A stretch of DNA of 16,430 nucleotides from a bacterium UBA1790 (GCA_002314465.1 DCGA01000134.1:13134-29563); one strand, 5' to 3'; numbered from the stretch's first letter, positions 6,935 through 14,852 are shown. The notes: a model not told the origin generated them from the letters alone. Translations and numbers: made by a program.

Positions 6935-9736
6935 TTACATCTTAACAACCTTGGCGCTTGTAGAGCCGTCGGCGTGCTTGCGCTGTGCAATCACAACCTG
7001 ACCCTTAGCGGGCTTAGCAACGGGATAACCCATGATGCTGTAGTAGGTTGTTGAAACAATGCTGCTTTCTACCTTCTCTTCCACACCTGTTACGATGAGT
7101 GTAGTAGCGCGGGTGGGGTTAGAGTTCTTCTCCACGTAGTTCTGGATGGGATACTGATCGTTTTCGTCGGTAATCCAACCCTCGGTATTGTGGATGAAAG
7201 GAGTCTCGAAGTGAGCCTTTACATAGTAGATAGCGGGGAAGTTGTTGTAGTTAGTGGGAACGAACTGCTTGTCGGTGATGAAGTCAACAACATAGAAGTT
7301 GTCGTCGCCAGTCTCTTTGAGAACCTGCTCGATGAGAGCGGGAGTGAACTTGTAGGGAGTGCCGTCGGTGGTCTGGTCTACGAGTTCGTAGTTACCCTTC
7401 TCGATGAGGTTGCCTGATGCATCGTAGCGGTCGTTGTGGCCACGGAAGAACTTGGTGATGGGCACGAAGTCGGCCTGGCTGCTGCCAGTTGTGCTCCAGC
7501 GGTGTACAGTATAGTAGTCGGGTTCGCCAGCTACGTAGTCGTCCTCGGCAAGGTTGCCTTCGTTCTTGATCTTGTCCCAAGAAATCTCGGCGCAGTACTG
7601 ACCCTTGCGAGAGTCGTCGCCCATGTAGAACATACCGTAAGAGTTTACAACGAGCTCTGAAGCCTCGCCATTGAAGTCGGTAGCCTTGTCGTTGTTACCG
7701 TAAGAGTTGTTACCTGTTGTGCATACCTCAACGGTGAAGAAGAGGTCGTTCTCGTTGAGAGCTGTGCCCTGACCCTGCTCGTTGTCGCAAACGTGCTTGC
7801 TAAGTGAGTTGTCAACGTGGAGGGTGATGTAGCCGTCCTCGTCGGGCTCAATTGAACCCATGTCAACGTTGAAGTTGCCGTCCTCGTCCTTACCTACGAG
7901 AGTGAAAGATGTGCCTGCCTGGCCTACGCGAACCACGCGCTCCTCGGCGTTACGCCAGATGTAGTAGTGTGCGATATCGTCGCTCATGATGGGCTTGAAG
8001 CGAACATCAACTGTGTAGAGCTCCTCGTAAGCGTTCTTAACGGGGTCGGGAGTACCTGAACGGTAAATCTTAACAACCTGAACATCGGTACGCTTGCCCT
8101 GAGCCGATACTACGTTTGAGCAGTATTCGTTAGTGCTGTTTGTGTAAACGAGCTGGTAACGAGCGTCATACATATTGCCGGGGATAGACTTAACCTCATC
8201 CTTATAGCTTGCCACGAGGTCGAGAACATCCTGGATTGAAGTCCACTTAGCCGAACCTGCAACGCCGTTGAGGGTGTAGCTGTAAGTACCGTTTTTGATA
8301 GCGGTGATCACGAGAGTGTTGACAGCGGTTGTGCCCTTGCCTTCTTCCTCGCGGTTGAGCTCAAACTTGTCGCCAGCAGCGAGGTCAGAGAGTTCGGGTG
8401 AGTAGTTGGTAGCCTTAGAAGAAATGTCGTTCTTGATAAGGTTGTAGCTGTTGCGGATGTTGTCGGCAACGGGAGTGTACTTGCTGTCGAAGATGTTGCT
8501 CAGAGAGAGTTCGAAGAACTGCTCGGTGCCAGGGATGTGGAATGTAACCTGATTGGTAACAGCCGAAGCGATTTCCTCGCCAGTGCGCTCGCCCTTGGCA
8601 TTGTAAGTCACGGCCTTGGTCACTACATAGTAAGTCACGTCATAGCCGGTTGCGTTCTTGGGCTTGGGCAGGGTGTTGTCGGTCCAGTTCTTGAGGTCAA
8701 CGAGGCCATCCTCTACATAAACCTCTACAAACTCGTCGCTACCCTCGATCTTGCGGTAAACGTGGCTTTCTTCCTTCACGCCACCCTTCTTGTTGCTCCA
8801 GGGGGTGAAGGTGGCAGAACTGCCCTTTGCCTTGTCGAAAGAGGTTTCCCAAGTGAGGTTGATGGCAAACTTGCTGTTGGTGCTTGCCTCTACGCGCTCG
8901 CCCTGAAGCTTGTTAACGTAGAAGAATACCTGGGGAATGTAAGAACTGCTGTAGCTATCGTTCTTTTTGTTTGTGGTTGCGTTAGTGCCCGAGGGAACGA
9001 ACAGCATGGCCGAGATTGTATAAGTCTGGTCGGTTGTTGTCTTGTCGTACAGAGTTGTGAAGTGGTTCTTCTCGAGCGAGTTTGAGCAAGAGTGGGGAGC
9101 ATTCTGGAAGTCACCGTCCTTGAGGGCGTCATAAGACTCGTCTAGGTCGTCCCACTTTGCGCTTGAGTTAGAGCAAGTAGAGAACTCGTTGTACCAGCGG
9201 AAGGGCATTTCGTATGTCTCTGACATGTAATATACGTTGTCATTGGCCGAATTCCAACTGCGATATTTATCGTAAATGCTGCTTGTGCGAATTGCAAAGA
9301 AGAAGCGGTTGGTGGTTGCATCAAAGTGGTAGAGCGTACCATTACCGATTTCGGTGCTTTGTGTTACTTTGCTGATAGATTTTACGCCATACTTAACCTG
9401 GTTGTAAAGGCTGGGTGTGTTATCCCAGTTGGTTCCTTTCCAGTAGTCGTTAACTTCGATGAAGATAACGTCGCCTGTAGTGGTTGCTGTGGGCTCTGTT
9501 GCGTTGTATTTATTATTTTTCTTAGTACCGGTGAAACCCCAACCTGTGGTCGTGGTCTGAATGATCACACCAGATGTAACTGAGTACTTGTTGATGCCAA
9601 GGTACTCGGTGAGGTACTTCTCGGTAACTGCGTCACTGATGGGGTGACTGTGGGTTGTTCCCTGCTGGGCTGAGGCCTGGAACATGCTGCACATAGCAAG
9701 TGCAGCGACTGTCATAATAACTTTAGATGTCTTCAT
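6935..9736 (-). CDS. Large secreted protein of unknown function with sorting-like C-terminal tail
   Basis: A 933-aa protein with a clear signal peptide (residues 1-23, cleavage after ASA). The body is rich in Thr, Ser, Asn, Asp and aromatic residues and looks all-beta. Three regions read like fibronectin-III-type folds: about 290-405 (starting INLTWETSF), about 575-690 (VRFKPIMSDDIAHYYIWR) and about 745-870 (AEISWDKI, then DYYTVHRWS). The last 56 residues (878-933) follow the pattern of Bacteroidota C-terminal tails: a hydrophobic VTGVEE, then TTYYSIMGYPVAKPAKGQVV, then a basic end, which may be a type IX-like sorting signal or a capping domain. No enzyme motif is recognised. It is convergent with the TPR/AraC gene, and element B lies upstream, so it is a candidate target of that regulator. 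I do not recognise a named family. Confidence 0.8.
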   Translation of the reverse strand: MKTSKVIMTVAALAMCSMFQASAQQGTTHSHPISDAVTEKYLTEYLGINKYSVTSGVIIQTTTTGWGFTGTKKNNKYNATEPTATTTGDVIFIEVNDYWKGTNWDNTPSLYNQVKYGVKSISKVTQSTEIGNGTLYHFDATTNRFFFAIRTSSIYDKYRSWNSANDNVYYMSETYEMPFRWYNEFSTCSNSSAKWDDLDESYDALKDGDFQNAPHSCSNSLEKNHFTTLYDKTTTDQTYTISAMLFVPSGTNATTNKKNDSYSSSYIPQVFFYVNKLQGERVEASTNSKFAINLTWETSFDKAKGSSATFTPWSNKKGGVKEESHVYRKIEGSDEFVEVYVEDGLVDLKNWTDNTLPKPKNATGYDVTYYVVTKAVTYNAKGERTGEEIASAVTNQVTFHIPGTEQFFELSLSNIFDSKYTPVADNIRNSYNLIKNDISSKATNYSPELSDLAAGDKFELNREEEGKGTTAVNTLVITAIKNGTYSYTLNGVAGSAKWTSIQDVLDLVASYKDEVKSIPGNMYDARYQLVYTNSTNEYCSNVVSAQGKRTDVQVVKIYRSGTPDPVKNAYEELYTVDVRFKPIMSDDIAHYYIWRNAEERVVRVGQAGTSFTLVGKDEDGNFNVDMGSIEPDEDGYITLHVDNSLSKHVCDNEQGQGTALNENDLFFTVEVCTTGNNSYGNNDKATDFNGEASELVVNSYGMFYMGDDSRKGQYCAEISWDKIKNEGNLAEDDYVAGEPDYYTVHRWSTTGSSQADFVPITKFFRGHNDRYDASGNLIEKGNYELVDQTTDGTPYKFTPALIEQVLKETGDDNFYVVDFITDKQFVPTNYNNFPAIYYVKAHFETPFIHNTEGWITDENDQYPIQNYVEKNSNPTRATTLIVTGVEEKVESSIVSTTYYSIMGYPVAKPAKGQVVIAQRKHADGSTSAKVVKM

Positions 9737-9755
9737 TGCGTTTCACATTAAAGCG

Positions 9756-9773
9756 TCCTTAATATAATAAGGA
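9756..9773. promoter_or_regulatory. Inverted repeat in the leader of the 933-aa protein gene
   Basis: TCCTTA (9756-9761) and TAAGGA (9768-9773) with a 6-nt AT loop, 20 nt before the start codon. It could be an operator or a weak mRNA hairpin; the gene's promoter itself is not clear (best -7 match is TAATTTTG on the minus strand at 9909-9902, without a good -33). Confidence 0.3.
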
Positions 9774-9966
9774 GCCAAACATTACTTTCCGATAATTTAT
9801 AAATAAGTTTAATTGTTAGTTGCGTGCGAAGCGAATTTTCTCAATAGGGTTTTATCAAAATTACAATAGAGCTAATTCTTTCCGTTCGTTTTTTCTGTGT
9901 GCAAAATTACGGTGTAAAAAAAATATCGGGGGGATATTTTGTGAAAAAAGAGGTGTCTTATTGGGT

Positions 9967-10050
9967 AATTGGACATATTTTACGCGAAACGCCCTGTTTT
10001 TTTTACGCAAAATACCCCTTGATTGCAAAGTTTGGACACATTTTGTGACA
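9967..10050. promoter_or_regulatory. Composite element B upstream of the 933-aa protein gene
   Basis: Plus strand AATTGGACATATTTTACGCG (9967-9986) is followed by TTTTTTACGCAAAA (about 9999-10012), with the same 30-nt phase as element A (4391-4345 on the minus strand). A second copy of the first part, AGTTTGGACACATTTTGTGA, is at 10029-10048. The element lies 60 nt upstream of the TAATTTTG at 9909-9902. The stretch 9774-9966 otherwise holds only AT-rich sequence. Confidence 0.5.
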
Positions 10051-10069
10051 TGAAATTAGACATAGCAAC

Positions 10070-10105
10070 AAAAAAAAGCACGGCGCTCTTCACAGAGAAC
10101 CATGC
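10070..10105 (-). terminator. Intrinsic terminator of the DUF4923 lipoprotein gene
   Basis: On the minus strand GCATGG (10105-10100) pairs with CCGTGC (10083-10078), with an inner CTCT/AGAG helix, then an uninterrupted run of eight T (10077-10070). It lies about 67 nt past the stop codon at 10172. Confidence 0.8.
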
Positions 10106-10171
10106 CCCAATCTTAGTGACAAATATGTTTTTATAGAAGTGTATGTGTATATATACTATCGCGTATACTTG

Positions 10172-10861
10172 TTATTGTGCAAGGTTGAAACCAACTCTCA
10201 AGCCGCTGAATTCGCTGCTCAGGTTGCCAATTGTCTGCAGGGTGCTGTTGCCCGAGAGTGAAGAAACGGTTTGGAGAACTGTAAGCAGTTTCTTTGATTC
10301 AAAGGTAAGCGCCATGCCGTTGGTTGTGCGGGTAACGTAACCAGTGATTGAAAAGAGAGTTGCACTGAACTTGATTGAACCGGCGCTCTCGTCGAGAGAG
10401 TATGTGCCGCTGATGGGTACACCGTCAATCTTGGCCTGGAACTTGTTGTCGCTGCCGAAGGTGAAGTAGGTGTTGCTGCTCTTGATGCCTACCTTGTTAT
10501 AGACGGGAGCGAGTTTTTCCTTTATCTGACCTGCTGCTACAGCGCCACCGGCTTGTGCGAGGAGTTTCTCGCTTGTGAAAGCGCATCCGGGTTCAGAGTA
10601 AGCCCAAGTGCCAACGATTTGGCTTTGGGTAATCTTTGACTGACCGATAACGAGGTCGAGCAGGCTGTTTACTGTACTCTGGCTACCCAGTGTACCAAGC
10701 ACGCCGCTAAGGATATTGCCCAGGCCTGAACCGGTTGAAGTTGTTGTACCATCGGTTGAAGTGCCAGTTACGCCACCCAGGATGTTACCCAGGTTAGTGG
10801 TTCCGCAACTGCTTGCGAGCAGTGCAATGACTGCGATAAGTGATAAGTAAATCTTTTTCAT
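10172..10861 (-). CDS. DUF4923 family lipoprotein
   Basis: A 229-aa predicted lipoprotein: MKKIYLSLIAVIALLASSC gives a signal sequence with the lipidated Cys at residue 19. A Gly/Ser/Thr-rich low-complexity linker follows (about 20-60), then a compact domain from about residue 75 starting QIVGTWAYSEPGCAF, which matches my memory of DUF4923, a Bacteroidota family with a lipocalin-like beta architecture. Function is unknown; the protein probably sits on the inner leaflet of the outer membrane or on the surface. An in-frame ATG at 10882 lies inside the -7 box of the promoter, so the start at 10861 is used. The gene has its own promoter and terminator and is thus likely transcribed alone, although it follows the WYL gene on the same strand. 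Confidence 0.85.
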   Translation of the reverse strand: MKKIYLSLIAVIALLASSCGTTNLGNILGGVTGTSTDGTTTSTGSGLGNILSGVLGTLGSQSTVNSLLDLVIGQSKITQSQIVGTWAYSEPGCAFTSEKLLAQAGGAVAAGQIKEKLAPVYNKVGIKSSNTYFTFGSDNKFQAKIDGVPISGTYSLDESAGSIKFSATLFSITGYVTRTTNGMALTFESKKLLTVLQTVSSLSGNSTLQTIGNLSSEFSGLRVGFNLAQ

Positions 10862-10879
10862 TGTTTTTAGTTTACGTTG

Positions 10880-10912
10880 CAAAATTAATATATTGTATAG
10901 TTTTGTTCAAAA
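10880..10912 (-). promoter_or_regulatory. Promoter of the DUF4923 lipoprotein gene
   Basis: On the minus strand TTTTG (10912-10908), exactly 20 nt, then TAATTTTG (10887-10880): a textbook Bacteroidota promoter. A start near 10873 gives a leader of about 12 nt. Confidence 0.8.
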
Positions 10913-10970
10913 TCGAATAGACAAACACCCTTTATTTACCTACAAACCTGATATTTTAAGGTTTTTTGGT

Positions 10971-11867
10971 TTATTCGTATAGAGCAAGGGCACGTTTGAG
11001 TTCCTCCTTGAGTTGCATCTTGAGCTCGGGCGGAGACAATACCTCCACGTTGCCGCCCATAGAAAGCAGTTGCTCTCGCAGGTCGTAGGTGATGCGCATC
11101 TTGAAGGTAAACACCGAGTAGCCTCCCTCGTGCACCACGGCCTCGCGCTGTGAGGGATGCAGGGGCAAAGCACGCATATACTTTGCCTGGACGGGCTCTA
11201 CTCGCAGTTTTATCTCCTTGGGCTCGTTGCTGTTGGTGGTAATGCCGAAGCAATCCTTGAAAAACTCTTGCGGGCTGAAACCTTCGGGCATGGTGAAGGG
11301 CTTGTCGGCGAGGATGGTGAGGTCGCTCATGCGGTCGAGCGCATAGGTCTTGATCTTGTCGTCGGCAACATTGAAGCCTATCACATACCACAGCTGCTTG
11401 AAAATCTTGACGAAGTAGGGGCGTATGACGATGCCTTCATTGAGACTTGCACGTATGTGCGACTTGTAGGAGAACCTGATGCAGAGGTTCTGCTTGAGTG
11501 CGTCTATCACCACGGGGAGGTGATGGCGTGCGCTAGGCACATCCTCGAGCATGATGCGATGTGCTACACTCTGCGAGTTCTGCAGTGTGTCGCTTATCGA
11601 CATCGAGTCGAGCATCCAGTTGATGTGGGTGCTAAAAGTGTTGTCGCCGTTATCCTCGATGTAGTATTCGTAGGTGCTCTTGTTGCAGTTGATGTTGATG
11701 TTAAACATCTCCTCAATGGTGTTGCGATAGGTCATGAAGGTGCGGCGTGGCAGAGGCTGCCCGTCGTTAACCTTGCTGGCTATCCACTTCTCGTTGAGCT
11801 GGGCGAGAGTGAGCGAGCCGTATCGCCGCAGTGTGTCAACAATCCAAATGTATCTGTTAAGTAGCAT
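10971..11867 (-). CDS. WYL-domain transcriptional regulator
   Basis: A 298-aa cytoplasmic regulator. Residues 1-60 form a helix-turn-helix region (LTLAQLNEKW, then PRRTFMTYRNTIEEMF); residues about 118-190 are the WYL domain, with RFSYKSH, RPYFVKIFKQLWYVIGFN (WYL core at 159-164) and the typical YALDRMSDL; residues about 215-295 are the C-terminal WCX extension, ending in an ELKRALALYE helix. WYL domains sense small ligands or nucleic acid in other bacteria (family knowledge); the ligand here is unknown. It lies 79 nt downstream of the symporter gene on the same strand, separated by a perfect inverted repeat, and has no visible TAnnTTTG promoter, so it may be expressed by read-through from the namZ-symporter transcript and could regulate that module. 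Such WYL proteins are common in Bacteroidota, so linkage may be incidental. Confidence 0.88.
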   Translation of the reverse strand: MLLNRYIWIVDTLRRYGSLTLAQLNEKWIASKVNDGQPLPRRTFMTYRNTIEEMFNININCNKSTYEYYIEDNGDNTFSTHINWMLDSMSISDTLQNSQSVAHRIMLEDVPSARHHLPVVIDALKQNLCIRFSYKSHIRASLNEGIVIRPYFVKIFKQLWYVIGFNVADDKIKTYALDRMSDLTILADKPFTMPEGFSPQEFFKDCFGITTNSNEPKEIKLRVEPVQAKYMRALPLHPSQREAVVHEGGYSVFTFKMRITYDLREQLLSMGGNVEVLSPPELKMQLKEELKRALALYE

Positions 11868-11889
11868 CGGTGGTGTGTATGTTGTGAAA

Positions 11890-11925
11890 TGGAATTCTCC
11901 AACCGTGTAAGATTGGAGAATTCCA
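11890..11925. promoter_or_regulatory. Perfect 13-bp inverted repeat between symporter and WYL genes
   Basis: TGGAATTCTCCAA (11890-11902) and TTGGAGAATTCCA (11913-11925) flank a 10-nt loop. It is 21 nt after the symporter stop and 22 nt before the WYL start. The minus-strand tail is only ATTTC, so it is a weak terminator at best; an mRNA-processing or attenuating hairpin, or an operator for the WYL protein, are alternatives. Confidence 0.6.
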
Positions 11926-11946
11926 CATTATATTATATAGTGACTA

Positions 11947-13446
11947 TTATTTGTCGAGGTTGATAGCCTTCTTGCGCAGAGCAACGAGGCCAATCATTGT
12001 GAGTGCTGCGTTGAGCAAGAGCAACTCGAAGCCTATTGTGTAGTCGCAATAGGTCTTCATTGCCCACTGGATAATCCAACTGAGGATGGGAGCTGCAATG
12101 CACACAGCAGGAACAAACTTGTCGCGCACATCGCCCTTGACAAACATGCCATAGACGAAGAGGCCGAGGATGGGACCATAGGTGAAGCTTGCCAGAGCAT
12201 AAACTGCGCTGATTGCGTCGTCGCTGCTGAGCATGTAGAACACATAAATCACGAGACCCATGATTGCTGCCATTGTAACATGTACCATCTTGCGGGTCTT
12301 GGCGAGTTTCTCGTCCTTGGCGTCCTTGTTGAGGATGTCGACGGTAAACGATGTTGTGAGCGCGGTGAGAGCCGAGCCGGCAGCCGAGTAGGCGGCAGCA
12401 ACGAGACCCACGGTGAAGAGGATGCCCACAATTACATTCATGCCACCGTCAAATGCCACGAGTGCAAAGATTGAGTCGGTCTTGAAGCCCTCGGCGAGAG
12501 TGCCGTTGGCATCGAGGATGGGAGCGCCGTTGTGCATGAGGCCCTTGCTCTGGACATAGAGGGCAAGGATTGTACCCAGCACGAGGAAGAGACCTACAAC
12601 AAAAATTTGAGTGATACCGCTCACGATGAGACCCTTCTTAGACTCCTTGATGTTCTTGCTGGCGAGGGTGCGCTGCATGAGGTCCTGGTCAAGACCTGTG
12701 GTAGCAATTACCATGAATACACCAGCCAGGAACTGCTTCCAGAAGTAAGTGCCCTCGGTGGGATTGTCGAAGAAGAAGATGCGTGATGTTTTGCTGTCGG
12801 CAATAGCCGAGCACATGCCGGTAAAATCGAGGTTGAGAGCCTTAGCCACGAAGACGATGCTGAGCACTACACTCAGGATGAGGCAGGCACTCTTGAGTGT
12901 ATCGGTCCAAATGACTGTCTTGACACCGCCCTGGAGGGTGTAGAGGAAGATGAGAGCGATGGTAACGACTACATTGATGATGAAAGGAATGCCAAAGTAG
13001 TCGAACACCAGTGCCTGCAGTACCACGCACACTACATAGAAACGTGCCGCTGCACCCAGAATCTTACTGATGAAGAAGAACCATGCGCCGGTCTTGTGGG
13101 TGTTGCTGCCGAAGCGATCCTTGAGGTAACCGTAGATAGAAACCAGGTTGCTCTTGAAGAACAAGGGTACCAGCACATAAGAGATTACGAAGTAACCTAC
13201 AGCGAAGCCAAATACCATCTGCATGTAGCTATAGCTCTTGGCTACAACCATGCCGGGAACCGATGCAAACGTTACACCCGAAATGGGGGCGCCTATCATG
13301 GCGATTGCAACGATGAACCACGGAGCCTGACGGCCACCGGTGAGGGCTGCATCGTTATCGCTGTTGCGAGATGCAAACCATGAGATAAGGAATAACAGTA
13401 CGAAATAGCCAACTATGGTGGCCAGTACAATAAACGGAGTACTCAT
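11947..13446 (-). CDS. Sodium:solute symporter (SSS family), possible amino-sugar importer
   Basis: A 499-aa inner-membrane transporter with about 13 hydrophobic helices. SSS hallmarks are visible: GAPISGVTFASVPG at 52-65 in the first core helix, and the strongly conserved block TLQGGVKTVIWTDTLK at 170-185. An ATTGLDQDLMQR segment follows in the next core helix, as in the family. The length is usual for SSS members. It starts 18 nt after the stop of the namZ-like gene, so the two are an operon. A MurNAc importer has been described from Tannerella, and the enzyme upstream is predicted to release MurNAc, so MurNAc or a MurNAc-containing fragment is the best guess for the substrate. Substrate cannot be read from sequence; sialic acid, other sugars and sodium-coupled organic acids are alternatives. 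Confidence 0.9.
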   Translation of the reverse strand: MSTPFIVLATIVGYFVLLFLISWFASRNSDNDAALTGGRQAPWFIVAIAMIGAPISGVTFASVPGMVVAKSYSYMQMVFGFAVGYFVISYVLVPLFFKSNLVSIYGYLKDRFGSNTHKTGAWFFFISKILGAAARFYVVCVVLQALVFDYFGIPFIINVVVTIALIFLYTLQGGVKTVIWTDTLKSACLILSVVLSIVFVAKALNLDFTGMCSAIADSKTSRIFFFDNPTEGTYFWKQFLAGVFMVIATTGLDQDLMQRTLASKNIKESKKGLIVSGITQIFVVGLFLVLGTILALYVQSKGLMHNGAPILDANGTLAEGFKTDSIFALVAFDGGMNVIVGILFTVGLVAAAYSAAGSALTALTTSFTVDILNKDAKDEKLAKTRKMVHVTMAAIMGLVIYVFYMLSSDDAISAVYALASFTYGPILGLFVYGMFVKGDVRDKFVPAVCIAAPILSWIIQWAMKTYCDYTIGFELLLLNAALTMIGLVALRKKAINLDK

Positions 13447-13464
13447 ATCAATAATGATGAAAAG

Positions 13465-14679
13465 TTAGTCTTTGTAGATGAGGTAGGGTGCGCGCTGTTT
13501 CTTGAACTTCTCAACGTCTGAAGCCCAAGAAGCCTTGATTTGAACTGCGGTCTTGCCGTCCATAATCATCTGCTTGATGTCGTCGCGGCCCATGAGTTTG
13601 TCGAAGAACTTGGTGAAGAACTTCTCGCCCAGATTGCTTGAGTTGTAGGCGTCGATAACATATGTCAAGTCAATGCCACCTGCAATGGCATCGTCCTCGC
13701 TCATGTTGTGCAGGTCGGTACCGTAGCACAGCTCGTTGAGGCGGGGAGGATTCTTAGCGCCGAAGCGGCTTGTGGGAGTGAACTGGAACTTGTGGTCGGT
13801 CATGTTGGGGTGACCATATACCTGGAAGGGCCAGTCGGTGCCGCGGCCCAGGCTCACGGGTGTACCCTCGAAGTAGCAGATAGAGGGATACAGGTAAACG
13901 CTGAGCATGTTGGGCAGGTTGGGCGACGGAGCGATGGGGAGGCGGTAGCGAGTGCTGCGTGTGTAGTTGTCGCAGGGCACAACGGTGAGGGGCAGCGTCT
14001 TGCCGTCCTTGAGCCAGCCTTCGCCCATAGCCATCTTAGCGAGCTCGCCCATAGTCATGCCATAGACGGTGCAGATGGGCAGGAAGCCCACGCCGCTCTT
14101 AAGTTTCATGTCGAGGATGGGACCGTCAACATACATGATGTTGGGGTTGGGGCGGTCGAGGATAACCACTTCCTTGTTGTGGATGATGGCAGCATCCATC
14201 ATGCGAATCATTGTCACGTAGTAGGTGTAGTAACGCAGACCCACGTCCTGCAGGTCGATGACCACAACGTCGAAGAGGTTCATGCTCTCCTTGCTGGGCA
14301 TGGGCAGACCGCCGTCGTAGAGCGATGCGATGGGTACACCTGTTTTCTCGTCAACCGAACTTGATACATGTTCGCCAGCATCGGCAGTACCACGGAATCC
14401 GTGCTCGGGCGAGAAGATTGTCACTACATTGATTTTGTTCTCAAGAAGTATGTCGAGGGTGTGTTTGTCACCCACCATGCCGGTTTGGTTGCTGAGCAGC
14501 GCCACGCGCTTGCCCTGCAGAACGGGCAGGTAGAGATCGGTGCGTGCAGCACCCACAGTCACTTCATTGTGTTTGCAATGGCCGCAACCGTTGTCGTGGT
14601 TGCCGCAGCCCTGTGCCACAGCTGCGGGCGCAGCCAGCGCCATGATGGTGGCAATAACGAGAGCCTTAAAGATATTCAT
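13465..14679 (-). CDS. namZ: DUF1343 / NamZ-like exo-beta-N-acetylmuramidase, exported
   Basis: A 404-aa protein with a signal peptide (residues 1-22, cleavage after AVA). The DUF1343 family was shown in Bacillus subtilis (YbbC, renamed NamZ) to cleave MurNAc from the non-reducing end of peptidoglycan chains. Conserved motifs in order: LLSNQTG (61-67), SPEHGFRG (90-97, with Glu92 the likely catalytic residue), DLQDVGLRYYTY (142-153), LDRPNPN (174-180), PSPNLPN (251-257) and YFEGTPVSLGRGTDWPFQ (269-286). Length is normal. Oddity: between signal peptide and domain lies a Cys/His-rich stretch, CGNHDNGCGHCKH (25-37). It is probably periplasmic; Cys25 does not sit in a good lipobox. It leads an operon with the symporter and has a likely promoter at 14710. 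No murQ or MurNAc kinase gene is in the window. Confidence 0.9.
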   Translation of the reverse strand: MNIFKALVIATIMALAAPAAVAQGCGNHDNGCGHCKHNEVTVGAARTDLYLPVLQGKRVALLSNQTGMVGDKHTLDILLENKINVVTIFSPEHGFRGTADAGEHVSSSVDEKTGVPIASLYDGGLPMPSKESMNLFDVVVIDLQDVGLRYYTYYVTMIRMMDAAIIHNKEVVILDRPNPNIMYVDGPILDMKLKSGVGFLPICTVYGMTMGELAKMAMGEGWLKDGKTLPLTVVPCDNYTRSTRYRLPIAPSPNLPNMLSVYLYPSICYFEGTPVSLGRGTDWPFQVYGHPNMTDHKFQFTPTSRFGAKNPPRLNELCYGTDLHNMSEDDAIAGGIDLTYVIDAYNSSNLGEKFFTKFFDKLMGRDDIKQMIMDGKTAVQIKASWASDVEKFKKQRAPYLIYKD

Positions 14680-14709
14680 ATTAAATTAAGTTATTAATGG
14701 TTTACAAGG

Positions 14710-14717
14710 CAAAGGTA
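14710..14717 (-). promoter_or_regulatory. -7 box of the namZ-symporter operon
   Basis: TACCTTTG on the minus strand matches TAnnTTTG. The -33 region is T-rich (TTTTCTG) without a perfect TTTG. Start near 14703 gives a leader of about 24 nt. Confidence 0.55.
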
Positions 14718-14792
14718 CTAAAAAAATACTACAACAGAAAATGCTGTGCCGTAATTTAGCACACAATAATATAAAATAACGTGCTATCCCCC

Positions 14793-14829
14793 AAAAAGCA
14801 GCGGCGCTTCCCGCGATGGGTAGCGCCGC
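14793..14829 (-). terminator. Intrinsic terminator of the 401-aa secreted protein gene
   Basis: On the minus strand GCGGCGCT (14829-14822) pairs with AGCGCCGC (14808-14801) around a 13-nt loop, followed by TGCTTTTTGG. It starts 24 nt past the stop codon. Confidence 0.85.
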
Positions 14830-14852
14830 CGTGATGGTGGTTGTGACGGTTA

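Noticed and set aside
8537..9085. Open frame (182 codons) on the plus strand inside the 933-aa protein gene
   Set aside because: Antisense to a gene with a clear signal peptide and continuous 933-codon frame; no promoter and no recognisable domain.
9910..9934. Full promoter with -33 for the 933-aa protein gene at TAATTTTG (9902-9909)
   Set aside because: The place where TTTG should lie is a run of C on the minus strand; only the -7 box matches, so no promoter feature was called with confidence.
11157..11864. Open frame (235 codons) on the plus strand antisense to the WYL regulator
   Set aside because: The minus strand shows the intact HTH-WYL-WCX order; the plus-strand frame shows no family motif.
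13708..14364. Long open frame (218 codons) on the plus strand antisense to the namZ-like gene
   Set aside because: It mirrors the conserved NamZ frame, has no promoter, and its translation (Val/His/Glu-rich) is typical of an antisense shadow of a biased coding sequence.
14599..14607. NamZ-like protein as a lipoprotein via Cys25
   Set aside because: Residues before the Cys are A-Q-G, which do not fit a lipobox, while AVA followed by Gln fits signal peptidase I.
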